Source: Acrasis kona
Taxonomy: Eukaryota > Heterolobosea > Eutetramitea > Acrasida > Acrasidae
DNA: 64,000 bases
Direction of reading: 5' to 3'
Assembly: GCA_026419775.2 (NCBI GenBank)
Contig: JAOPGA020000356.1
Location: forward strand, 40,375-104,374
Made by a program: the position numbers and the translations under genes. The notes below the pieces were generated by a model. The model made no database searches. It saw only the letters and a list, made by a program, of their open reading frames with translations, and had not been told where the DNA came from. Positions 10,828 to 19,579 of this stretch are shown one piece after another. How positions within the stretch are numbered: position 1 is the stretch's first letter; each line of letters starts with the position of its first letter.

Positions 10828-11241
10828 ATGGAAGTGGTCACTTCGTTGTTCTCAGTGGTGTTAGGATATGTGTCATTCTCGGTTTTGACAATCGCTGGCA
10901 TACTAGTTATGAGGCCACACTTTCCCGATCTTGTTATATCATCAAGAACGTGTCCACCAATAAAGTGGGCCATCATAAACATCTTGCAGTCATTCATTTA
11001 TTCAGCTATATCTTCGATGATAGCAACATACTCAGGAAATGGTTTGCACGAATCATGGGGACTAGCAGTACTTTTAGTTGTAGTTGGAATTGCATACCTT
11101 TTTGGACAGGATCAACAACCGAATCAAAAACACCAAGAAAAGTCACCATGGTATCATATACTCACTGTTGCAGTAAGTGTAATAGGAGTACTTTTCGGTG
11201 AGTGTTTGTTCAACAAATTAAATTTGAATGAAGTATGGTGA
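10828..11241 (+). CDS. Small multi-pass membrane protein, unknown function
   Basis: 137 residues with four strongly hydrophobic segments, at about residues 4-28, 48-68, 77-92 and 110-128. They are separated by short loops containing a CPPIKW motif and a polar stretch with Gln, Lys and Glu before the last span. There is no cleavable signal and no recognised family. The ATG at 10828 opens the longest frame; a larger ORF in another frame (10746-11201) has Cys/His-rich, non-natural composition and is treated as a shadow. Function cannot be assigned. Confidence 0.5.
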   Translation: MEVVTSLFSVVLGYVSFSVLTIAGILVMRPHFPDLVISSRTCPPIKWAIINILQSFIYSAISSMIATYSGNGLHESWGLAVLLVVVGIAYLFGQDQQPNQKHQEKSPWYHILTVAVSVIGVLFGECLFNKLNLNEVW

Positions 11242-11504
11242 TTGGAATTACATCAATAAAAACGAAGGGAAAGCGCCAGTATTTCTTGGTTACCTACTGA
11301 AAATTATAAGTTTCAAAGGTTTAATAAATGATTATTAATTAAAATTACCTGTTCGATAGCAGTTTCTGACATGTCATTCTATTTAGTGCGTTGAAGGCAC
11401 TAGGGTAGCTTTAGTTGCGAGACATGCCAGCAAACTATGATTGGTTTTATCATTAAAAGGAAGACATCGAACACTTTGCAAAGAAATTACAATTTTTAAC
11501 AAAC

Positions 11505-12515
11505 ATGATGCGGCGGATGTATAGTGTCTTGACAAAAAGACGCGTAAGGGACTATTTAGTCAATGGTATGACTGAGGACGGTCTGTATCGGATCTCAATT
11601 ATGGATAATACCTCAGTGGTCAACAACGCACAAAATAGATTCAAGTACAAGTTTCAAGACGAGAAAACAACAAAAGATGCACTATCTTTATACGCAAAAA
11701 CTATGTCTTGCTCTTCAATTCTTAGTTCATTCTTAAGGGGCGAAGAGAGGGTAATAGTGGGCGTTTTTGGAAGTGGGCCCATCTCACAAATATGCACAGA
11801 ATCAGTTCAACTCGGCGAGACGAGAGGATACATGTATGTAAATCCAGAGGCCACAAGATCTGGCACTTCCCTTCTTTTTGACGAAGAAAACAACCCCGGT
11901 CTATTCACTGTCGAAAAAATATTATATAACAACTCGAAGCCTATCACTAGCAGCATCAAATTGACGAAAGGTGACATCTCCAATGAATTACTAATGTACT
12001 TCAAAGAGTCGGAACAAGTACCAACTGCATCTCACCTTGGCGTCATATCGGACAGTAGTTCGCAGGATCAATGCCTATTTTCTTATGGCATCGTCGTGCA
12101 AGCATTACCTGCGAAAGATTCATTCGTGTCAGAGGTCCAACAACTAAAACTAAAAGAACTACAAACCTATTTTGATGATTTAACCCAAGAACTAAAGCAA
12201 TCATGTAGTACAAGGGATGAAATGCACCAAAAACTTTTTTCGTTTAAGAATGATCTCAAATTAACTGATAAAGTTTCACTTCCTCCGCTTTCTTTAGATA
12301 CCATTAGATTCAAGCCACTCGATTTCTTTTGTAGATGCTCAATGAAAGGAATGATGGACAACGTTTCAAAGCTTGGAAGTGCCGAAATTGAAGATATGCA
12401 TGCAGAAGTATCCAGTACTAAAACACCGATAACCATAACGTGTGATTACTGCAATGAAAATTACCATTTTGGAGTTGCCGAATTTGACACATTAAAACAG
12501 AATCTAAGTGAGTGA
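11505..12515 (+). CDS. Hsp33-family redox-regulated chaperone, probably organellar
   Basis: 336 residues, no intron. The fold signature of Hsp33 (HslO) is visible: YRISIMDNT near the N terminus, GVFGSGPISQICTESV at about 85-100, ETRGYMYVNPE, and GDISNELLMYFKESEQVP at about 165. The C-terminal zinc/redox switch has CRC at about residue 275 and CDYC at about 312, the CxC...CxxC pattern that binds zinc when reduced and unfolds on oxidation in bacterial Hsp33. The N terminus (MMRRMYSVLTKRRVR) is basic and Ser-containing, compatible with mitochondrial import. The family is mainly bacterial but found in several protists. Function as an oxidative-stress holdase is inferred from the intact Cys set. 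Confidence 0.85.
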   Translation: MMRRMYSVLTKRRVRDYLVNGMTEDGLYRISIMDNTSVVNNAQNRFKYKFQDEKTTKDALSLYAKTMSCSSILSSFLRGEERVIVGVFGSGPISQICTESVQLGETRGYMYVNPEATRSGTSLLFDEENNPGLFTVEKILYNNSKPITSSIKLTKGDISNELLMYFKESEQVPTASHLGVISDSSSQDQCLFSYGIVVQALPAKDSFVSEVQQLKLKELQTYFDDLTQELKQSCSTRDEMHQKLFSFKNDLKLTDKVSLPPLSLDTIRFKPLDFFCRCSMKGMMDNVSKLGSAEIEDMHAEVSSTKTPITITCDYCNENYHFGVAEFDTLKQNLSE

Positions 12516-12594
12516 TTGTCAAAAACTCTTGTTGGTTTCTTCGTTGCTTCTTGTTTGTGGACCATTACAAAAAATAAATTCAAAAACAAGTTTA

Positions 12595-13779
12595 TTATAA
12601 AGATTGATTGGTTAGTGAGCGGATCAGCTTGTGATTGTTTTCCATCTCCACAACAATGTTCCTGAAGTTCACCATCAGCTCCTCTTGTTTGTTGAGTAAT
12701 GTTTGAAGGTTGTTACTTTCTTGGTCAACATTCCTATCATCGATTTTCTTTTGATTCTTCTTTTTAGATACTAACTTTGTGAAGGCTGCCCCAATAATCT
12801 AATAATGTTAAAAATGTATTCATGTAAAGTCCAATTCAAACCATAGAAGGCATTGCTAATATCTATACTAATTACGATTTGACTGAAAGTGAGTGCTTAC
12901 CATCACGCCCAATATCATGGTACAAGAAGCAAGGAGTTTACCAAAAACTGTTCTGGGAACGAGATCTCCATAACCAAGTGTGACAAGAGTGACAATGCTC
13001 CACCACATGCCAGCTGGAATGCTACTAAACACACTCAATGTTCCATCGGGCAAGATAAAGGCGCTTTCTTCTTGATTAAGTGTTCCTCTTTCAATATAGT
13101 ACATTAAAGTCCCGGTAACCAGAACGATAACAAACATAAAGTATATAACGGTTAAGAGTGATTTGTAACTTTTGCGAATGGACTTTGTGAGCAGCTTGAT
13201 ACTTTGGCTATGCTGTGTAAGCTTCAAAAGCCTGAACAGTCTTAGTATTCTAAATGTGTCAAGATTAGGTACGGTGTGGTTTAGTTTGAAACCATAGTTC
13301 AAAATGATTAGAATGTAGAATGGAACAATGGAGAGAAAATCTGCAATGTTAAGAGGATCTTGAAGGTATAAACAAAGATAATATGATTGTAAACTTACTA
13401 ATGACGAACATTAATGCTGATTTGAGCGTGGTTGAGGATGCGTAGAAGCGTAAAATATATTCAAGCGTAAAAAAGGCTGTTATAATTGCATCAAGCACAA
13501 GAAATTCATCCTCTCTTTGGATGTAGGCGTAAGAGTCCAATATAAGCAACACCAGTGAGGTCACAACAAAGATGTAACTTGTGATTGTGTAGATTTTTGC
13601 CTGTTATTTTAGCGTGCTATTAGAAAACATGAACGTACCCACCAAGAAGTACTTGGGTCTTCTAGAACATTATATAATTTCTTCTGAAATTGTCTATGAC
13701 GTGAATCTGTGTGGATTGCCAATTCGTCTACTGTATTTCTGTTACTCATCTCCCAAGTATCATTCTCATATTGGTTCAT
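12595..13779 (-). CDS. Voltage-gated potassium channel (Kv type)
   Basis: Four exons (13639-13779, 13399-13600, 12901-13340, 12595-12798) encode 328 residues. The 102-nt intron at 12799-12900 is the longest seen in the window. Reading order: cytoplasmic N terminus ending LYNVLEDPSTSWWAK, typical of Kv S1 entry; S1-S3 with FTLEYILRFYAS and DAIITAF; S4 with spaced Arg (FRILRLFRLLKLT); S5; pore with selectivity filter TLGYGDLVP (T-x-GYGD, Leu replacing the more usual Val); S6 (LLASCTMILGVM); then a Lys-rich coiled-coil tail. Family knowledge: six-span tetrameric K+ channel of the plasma membrane opening on depolarisation. A T1 domain is not visible, so the N terminus is short. Confidence 0.85.
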
Positions 13780-13843
13780 GCCCAATAGTGTTGTTTGTAA
13801 ATAACAAGTTACAAGCAGTGAAATTACAAAATAAAGTAAAAGT

Positions 13844-15292
13844 TTATTTTCTTATCACCAAGTATGTTACACTGTCTGTTAGACTCGTTGAAATACTTCC
13901 CATTTCATCCGCACACACACTACTAATGTTTCTTCCTATCACATTAATCACATCATAGCAAGTCCCAACCGTCGCATTATTAATGATGCCAGTCTTCGGA
14001 ACAATATCGGACGTCCAACAAGCATACGTCGTGCTAGGCAAATCACCATTAGAAAACAACATACAGTAATCATTATTGGTTTGCACCTTATTACCAAGAT
14101 ATGTTTTATATCTCAAGAGTGTGGTCAAAGTTTTAATATTATTGTAAGCAAGTTCCAAATTAAAAACAGGATCTCTCAAAGAATAATAAGCATTACCGAC
14201 AGTGCCAAAGAAGCACTCTGAATCTTTATTATCAGTGCAGTGATTCTGCCATTCATAATAAATAGTTTTTGACACATTGTTATATATGCATGTTAACAAC
14301 AAACGAGGAGCAAACTTTGCTTGAATTAATGCGCCGATACCTGGATAAAGTTGACTGTAACCCCACTCACTAACGACCACAGGAATTTGGGAGCGACCAG
14401 GTGGAGTGTATTTGTCGATCAATGCCCGAAGTGCAGTAAATTCACCATTAGCTGATTCTGGATAGATGGTCCTATCTAAAGAGTTTAGAAACGAATCAAA
14501 TTGAATTTTTACAAGGGTGAACGGAAACAGCATCAAGGTATTGTAAGAGACCTGCTTTGAATGTATCTTCCAAAAAAGGTAAATCAATTTTACTTGTGCA
14601 AGGTCCGATGATGTATTCTCTGGGGTACTTTGCTTTGATTGATGATGTGACTAGAAGAGCGAGTTTGTTAAAGTCGTCGACATTTACTGTCGGTCTCCAG
14701 AAAGTATCCAAGTTGGGCTGATTGGATTAGAAATGATGTGGAAATTAAAGATACTTACTTCGTTATACATCTCCCACATGATACCAAGCCCTTTGTATCT
14801 TTCTACACAGGCCATCGCGTAGTTTAAAGAATCCTTTTCTTCCTGCGTCGGTGTAGGGCGAGAAGTTGTCGTCATAAAATGGATTGCTGTAATCAAGAAT
14901 CATGAGTGCTGTAATGTTTCTTGGAACTATTTCATTAAAGATGTAATTGTCATATTTTGAGAAGTCATATGATCCTTTTTTTGTTTCGATATCTATCCAA
15001 GGTATATCTGTTCTAACGACTTTAAACCCTTCGGCAGTTAGCAAATCGAATTCTCCTTGCATTGGAGCAATGGTGTGAGTACTAACACCTACATAGTCCA
15101 TCATTGGCTTTGGAGATGGACCTGGTGGCTTTGGTCTTGTTAGTGATACCGATAATGCTAAAAGTTGTGAGTTCAATTAAAAGTTTATAGAATATTGTAC
15201 ATACCAACAGCTACTATCACTGCCATAATACCGAGAGAACCTACTACCCATGCAGTTATCACAAAGTCTGCAACCTTCCCTGATGAGACCAT
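13844..15292 (-). CDS. Membrane-anchored glycoside hydrolase (clan A, GH5/GH39-like), one-base frameshift
   Basis: Exons 15205-15292, 14759-15157, 14513-14717 and 13844-14475. The start at 15292 gives a cytoplasmic stub and an uncleaved hydrophobic anchor (FVITAWVVGSLGIMAVIVAV), suggesting a type II membrane enzyme. The catalytic barrel reads YVGVSTHT, VRTDIPWIDIE, GLGIMWEMYNEPN (acid/base Glu; the intron junction restores NEPN), SVHPYR (restored by another intron) and VVSEWGYS (nucleophile Glu). Near 14823-14825 the frame must shift by one base (an extra A in TTTAAAC) to connect SPYTDAGRKGFF with NYAMACVERYKG. With that base removed the coding length is a multiple of three (440 residues). 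So this is either a sequence/assembly error or a young pseudogene. The substrate is a beta-linked glycan by analogy only. Confidence 0.75.
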
Positions 15293-15644
15293 CTGTCAAA
15301 TTTAAAATTAGAAATGCTTTGCCTTGCATGAACAAATAATTTTGTAAACACTATCCAAGTCCCGCAAAATGTCATTGACATTATGATAAAATGATAAGAG
15401 ATGACGATGTTCAACCAGACAAGGAACGATATCTTTGAAGATGAATAGAAGTAGGGCTCGGCACGAATACAAATAAATTCGAATATTATTTGCAAATACG
15501 GATCAAATACAAATAATAAATTACCCTGTTGTAATAATTCAAATACAAATGGAATTAGAGTTTGTTGTTGAGTGTTCGCAAATATTTGCAAACAATAGAA
15601 GAACGGCAGTTGGAGAAAAGACGCCGCACAGACGTTGCCTATAG
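15293..15644. other. Intergenic stretch with AATACAAAT-type AT-rich repeats
   Basis: Around 15470-15560 the plus strand contains several imperfect copies of AATACAAAT/AAATACAAAT separated by a few bases. There is no supported gene. A minus-strand ORF over this region (15259-15591) has an unnatural Phe/Ile-rich composition and overlaps the glycoside hydrolase start. Confidence 0.35.
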
Positions 15645-15977
15645 GGCTTTAGAAGGCAACAGCAGGCAAACCCAGCACTTCCAAACGACGAAGAAGAAAT
15701 TGATGAAGCTCGTTTGGACCAACTTGCTGTAAGAGCATATTTAAAGAACAAAAGGCGGAACAACAGTAAAGGAACAAAGAGAAGCTACGTTTGGGATCAC
15801 ATCAATGTGACGCTAGTAACAAATGAGAGTGGTCAACCTGATTTTATGAACACCTGCAAATACTGCAAATGGAGTGTTTTGGAGAGCATGCGAAAAAATT
15901 CAACATCGAACATTCCTTTATTCCGTGCTTCAAGCTTGAAGTTGGGTCATCTCCAACCATCCAACAAAAAGGTTTAG
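15645..15977 (+). pseudogene. BED-type zinc finger fragment, probable DNA-transposon remnant
   Basis: The frame is open from 15645 to 15977 but has no ATG at a sensible place. It contains an acidic leader, a basic stretch, and then SYVWDHINV followed by NTCKYC and STSNI. This matches the order of a BED finger (W/F-rich start, C-x2-C, STSN) known from hAT transposases and domesticated relatives. The closing His pair of the finger is not in frame, and no DDE catalytic region follows before the stop. I read it as a broken piece of a hAT-like transposase or of a BED host gene. No terminal repeats were located by eye. Confidence 0.4.
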
Positions 15978-15984
15978 TCAGTGC

Positions 15985-16413
15985 ATGCATAGCACTCGTA
16001 TTGCAGACGAATCTCCAGCGAACAGTATCGACATTCACCCAGAGATCGGAGCAACCTTGAGCATCACATTGGATTTGAATCAATTGGCAGAAAGTATTAT
16101 TGAAAAGAATAAGAGTGCAAAGAAGAGAGAAGCACTTGTTCACGCAGTTATCAACTACTTCCAGTTTGTGTTGCAAAAGTCAAAGGGAAACGAAATCATC
16201 ATGAATCTTGAACAATCATACGATCAAGTAGGATTAAGAGATATGTGCATGTATGAAACTATCAAAATTGAGGGTATCCTTTACGGAGTTTGGATTTTCG
16301 GACATGGCACTTTCGAAAACAAAGGTTATGGATCTTACTTGAACTGGGGTGTTTGGGGTGTATTTGACAGAGATGAGGGTTCTGGTAAAGTATCCTTCCC
16401 TAAAAGATATTAA
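15985..16413 (+). CDS. Conserved-looking hypothetical protein with Gly/aromatic-rich C terminus
   Basis: 142 residues from ATG 15985. The first 90 residues are soluble and helical (LNQLAESIIEKNKSAKKREA). The C-terminal 50 residues are rich in Gly, Trp, Tyr and Phe and look like beta strands (GILYGVWIFGHGTF, YLNWGVWGVFDRDEG). The regular alternation suggests a real folded domain rather than a shadow ORF, but I do not recognise the family. It follows the BED fragment closely and in a neighbouring frame, so an intron-joined model including upstream sequence cannot be excluded. Confidence 0.45.
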   Translation: MHSTRIADESPANSIDIHPEIGATLSITLDLNQLAESIIEKNKSAKKREALVHAVINYFQFVLQKSKGNEIIMNLEQSYDQVGLRDMCMYETIKIEGILYGVWIFGHGTFENKGYGSYLNWGVWGVFDRDEGSGKVSFPKRY

Positions 16414-17033
16414 GGAGGTCAAAGTATGTTTGCATGTAAAAAATTGATTTAAATTGAAATCAGATTTATCCAACCTCCTTCCGGATCTATGCTAGAACGT
16501 ACACCCTAACTGCTGTTTGTCTTTGAATTTTGTACCGAACATGTCGTTTAAAGCATCACCAATAAGTGAAGTAGAGGAAAAGTGTTATGTTACTTACAAG
16601 ATCAATTCCATATTGAACCACTGTTCACCACTAACGATTAATAGTACCCAAAAATAGAAATTGCTTCGATCTCAAGGCTTTACGCCAAATTCAAAGAAAA
16701 ACCTGAAGTCTATTATGGACCTTCAACTCAATCTCGGCACCCACACATAAAAGCCCGAAGGATGCGTATCGGCAACTTTGGTCATCCACTTACAAAGTTG
16801 GAGTATTTATTATTTTGGTCATTTTACAATCCTGGATGATGGAAATATTTTGAAAATCAGGAAAATTCAGATACTTTTCTATTTCGGACTCGAAGGAAAA
16901 ACGAAACGCCCACAACCACTAAAATATAACCACCATTTTACCTTAAAAAGTTAAGAATACGTTTTCGAAAAAATTCGAACCCAAAAAAACATCCTGAACA
17001 AATCAACTATTCACAACAAATTGTCAAAAGAAC
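16414..17033. other. Intergenic stretch, nothing found
   Basis: No gene, RNA or repeat is supported. The 100 bases before the next start codon are A-rich, as expected for a 5' untranslated/promoter region in this genome. Confidence 0.5.
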
Positions 17034-18521
17034 ATGCCAGCCGTAGAGTACAGAGTAATCAATGACCCAATCTATGGTCTCATTCGCCTCGACAACAGAC
17101 TATTCAAGATAATCGACACTGAGTTCTTTCAAAGGCTAAGGGACATTAAGCAGCTCGGTGCCCTTGATTACGTATTTCCAGGAGCCACACACAATAGATT
17201 TGCGCACTCTATCGGCACTTGCTACCTGGCAGGCAAATGGCTGGAACTTCTTCGAGATAAAATGGACAAAGAAGGTGTGAGACACACTAACAGTGTTTAC
17301 ATCAAGGGTCGCGACATCCTTCAAGTTCAAATAGCCGCTCTTTGCCATGATTTGGGTCATGGACCATTTAGTCACATGTTTGAGGATGTGTTCATTAGTT
17401 CCACAGAACCTAAAATTGATTTTAGTCATGAGGACATGTCAATAAAGCTTTTGGAAAAAATCTGGGAGAATATTGATCCTCAGTTGAGGGCAAGCATTAC
17501 AAAAGGACAAGCACAGGATGAGTATATTGCCCAAATCTTTAACATGATTAAGGGGGAAGTTCCAGAAGACACCAAAAAGCCCTTCCTTTATCGGATTGTC
17601 TGTAACACTGAAACCGGATTTGACGTTGACAAATTGGACTACCTTGTTAGAGATACAAAAAGTGCAGGAGTACCACTCTCATTCGATCAAATGAGGCTTC
17701 TAGAGTTTAGCATGATCAAGAATTATAAAGAAACGCCATGCATTTGTTTCGACCTAAGATCTGCCACCAACCTAGCAAATGTATTTGTCAACCGGTTCGA
17801 TCTTCACAAGGACGTTTACTCTCATAGAGTAGTTGATGGAATTGAAATGATGATTGGAGATATTTTCCGCATCGCTTCCGAAAAGGATCCAGTCAGATTT
17901 AATTTATCAAATTCTGTCGGTAATGCAGATGACTACTACCTATTAACGGATTCCATACTGAAGGAGATTGAACGTAGCAATATTGAGGGTTGTAAAGAAT
18001 TGATCAAAAGACTTCGCAGAAGAGATTTCTACAAGTGTTTGGTGCGCTTACCACTGAAAGTGGATCTAAATAAAGAAAATATAAAGGGAGAACTGAAGAA
18101 GATGGTGGAAGAACAGAAAGACAAATTTGCACAAATTATCATCGACCGTAAGTTAGAAAGGTCAATTGAAATCAAGTCTCGCACATTTACATTTGGTGTC
18201 ATAAATCCACTTAAAAACGTGTTATTTTACAACTCTGTACACGACACACCATCCACAATGCCTTCTTTGTTTTCTTCAAAGTTTTCTAATCCGGTAATAG
18301 AATCAGAACTTCGCTTTTATATCAAAGATACAAAAAATATCGATACTTTGTGGGCACAGGTAATTGAAATCATTCAAAAGGGGAGTGAAGGAAATCATAA
18401 TGTCATGTCACCGGTGTCGACTCCTAGTAAATATCATCCAAAACAATCCTTTATCAGCGATTCAGATGGAAGAGATCTAAATAATGATTTTTATAATTGT
18501 ACCACCCCCCACAAGAAGTAG
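17034..18521 (+). CDS. SAMHD1-like HD-domain phosphohydrolase (dNTPase family)
   Basis: 495 residues, intronless, lacking an N-terminal SAM domain. It opens directly with the HD core: YRVINDPIYGLIRLD, FQRLRDIKQLG, HNRFAHSIGTCYLAG (first His), AALCHDLGHGPFSHMFE (the HD pair), and DKLDYLVRDTKSAGV (closing Asp). It continues with FVNRFDLHKDVYSHRVVDGIE. These are the SAMHD1 family landmarks: metal-binding H...HD...D and the tyrosine/arginine-rich nucleotide pocket. Human SAMHD1 hydrolyses dNTPs to nucleoside and triphosphate. Whether this homologue uses dNTPs or a related nucleotide cannot be read from sequence. The C terminus is Ser/Pro-rich and disordered. Confidence 0.9.
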   Translation: MPAVEYRVINDPIYGLIRLDNRLFKIIDTEFFQRLRDIKQLGALDYVFPGATHNRFAHSIGTCYLAGKWLELLRDKMDKEGVRHTNSVYIKGRDILQVQIAALCHDLGHGPFSHMFEDVFISSTEPKIDFSHEDMSIKLLEKIWENIDPQLRASITKGQAQDEYIAQIFNMIKGEVPEDTKKPFLYRIVCNTETGFDVDKLDYLVRDTKSAGVPLSFDQMRLLEFSMIKNYKETPCICFDLRSATNLANVFVNRFDLHKDVYSHRVVDGIEMMIGDIFRIASEKDPVRFNLSNSVGNADDYYLLTDSILKEIERSNIEGCKELIKRLRRRDFYKCLVRLPLKVDLNKENIKGELKKMVEEQKDKFAQIIIDRKLERSIEIKSRTFTFGVINPLKNVLFYNSVHDTPSTMPSLFSSKFSNPVIESELRFYIKDTKNIDTLWAQVIEIIQKGSEGNHNVMSPVSTPSKYHPKQSFISDSDGRDLNNDFYNCTTPHKK

Positions 18522-18834
18522 TCTCTTTTGAAATAAAATATAAACTTTATTAACGCACTTGGTAGCAATTAGGGTCCTAACCTCAACCTTTATAATTAGA
18601 ACACAACTACAGACAATTTACGATAAAATGTGCTCAACTTATTTAAACGTGGACACTCTTCAAGTTCAACACATTCATTGAAATGTTGAACTAATTATTG
18701 TAATGAACATCAAAGATTTTTTGGAACAGAAATTCAACCCGGATCAGAATCATAGTCGAGTTTGCACCATCTACTCAATTGTAGAGCATTAGTATGTAGG
18801 AAAAGCTACGCTTTATTATTTTTAAAGATTCTGT

Positions 18835-19464
18835 TTATTTTGCATACATTATGTCAGTCCGAAAAACATATTTTACTCCCTTGAGTACCGAAAGTGCTTC
18901 GTGCTGTAAACAACGGTCACCATGTTCGTGAATAACTAATAAACCAGCTTCAGGCTTTATCGACGCGACAACCTTTTTCCTCCCTTTGTAGAACACTAGA
19001 TCTCCGCCCTTGAGGTTGGATCCATCTGTTCCACCAGATAAATATATTAGTACTGTGTATTTACTAACGTTCTCATCAACCACTACAGATTCGTCAATGT
19101 GAGCGCCGAATTGTTGCCCCTCCGAATATTTGTAAAATCTAATGTTTGGATTCAGGCCGACGGCATCAGCATCATTTATAGCGTCCTTCAGTCCAGCCTC
19201 CCAAACGTGATCCGCGAATTTCTGGTTGTTGACAAGTATGCGATCATTGTCTCTAAAAGCGTATCCTCTTTTGGGTGGTCCACGCTCTGTTTGTTCATAA
19301 TTCATGCCCTCAGATAATTCTATCATTTTTTTGCATTCCTCAAGTGTGAAAAACTTTGTACATACTATAATTTGTTTATTCGGAAGCAATTCAACGATGC
19401 CAAGTTCATCTTTATGTCCGATTGTTGGCCAAGCAGTCTGCTTTTGTTTAGGTACTTTGGGCAT
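18835..19464 (-). CDS. 2-oxoglutarate/Fe(II) dioxygenase, prolyl 4-hydroxylase-like
   Basis: 209 residues, no intron. Double-stranded beta-helix of the P4H-alpha type: FFTLEECKKMIELSE at about 38, IRFYKYSEGQQFGAHIDES (His and Asp of the HxD iron triad), TVLIYLSGG, GGDLVFYKGRK, PEAGLLVIHEHGDRCLQHEA (distal His) and KGVKYVFRTDIMY (Arg binding 2-oxoglutarate). All catalytic residues are present. No signal peptide or membrane span, so it is cytosolic or nuclear. The substrate, protein or small molecule, is unknown. It contrasts with the degenerate relative at 45375-46196. Confidence 0.85.
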   Translation of the reverse strand: MPKVPKQKQTAWPTIGHKDELGIVELLPNKQIIVCTKFFTLEECKKMIELSEGMNYEQTERGPPKRGYAFRDNDRILVNNQKFADHVWEAGLKDAINDADAVGLNPNIRFYKYSEGQQFGAHIDESVVVDENVSKYTVLIYLSGGTDGSNLKGGDLVFYKGRKKVVASIKPEAGLLVIHEHGDRCLQHEALSVLKGVKYVFRTDIMYAK

Positions 19465-19579
19465 TACAAAATTGTTAAATCTTTACAAGAAGGATTCACG
19501 AAAACATTACGGACGTCATGAGGATCACATCAACAATTTCCATCAAATCAAATGTAAATTAATAAATCACACAACATTT

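Noticed and set aside
11807-12436. Minus-strand ORFs inside the Hsp33 gene
   Set aside because: Shadows; the plus strand has the full Hsp33 motif set.
14476-14530. Apparent second frameshift in the glycoside hydrolase (stop after SVHPC)
   Set aside because: A 37-nt GT-AG intron (14476-14512) with CTAAA branch site restores SVHPYR, so no frameshift is needed here.
15259-15591. Minus-strand ORF as an N-terminal exon of the glycoside hydrolase
   Set aside because: Composition is odd, and the ATG at 15292 directly gives a sensible membrane anchor; no need for more exons.
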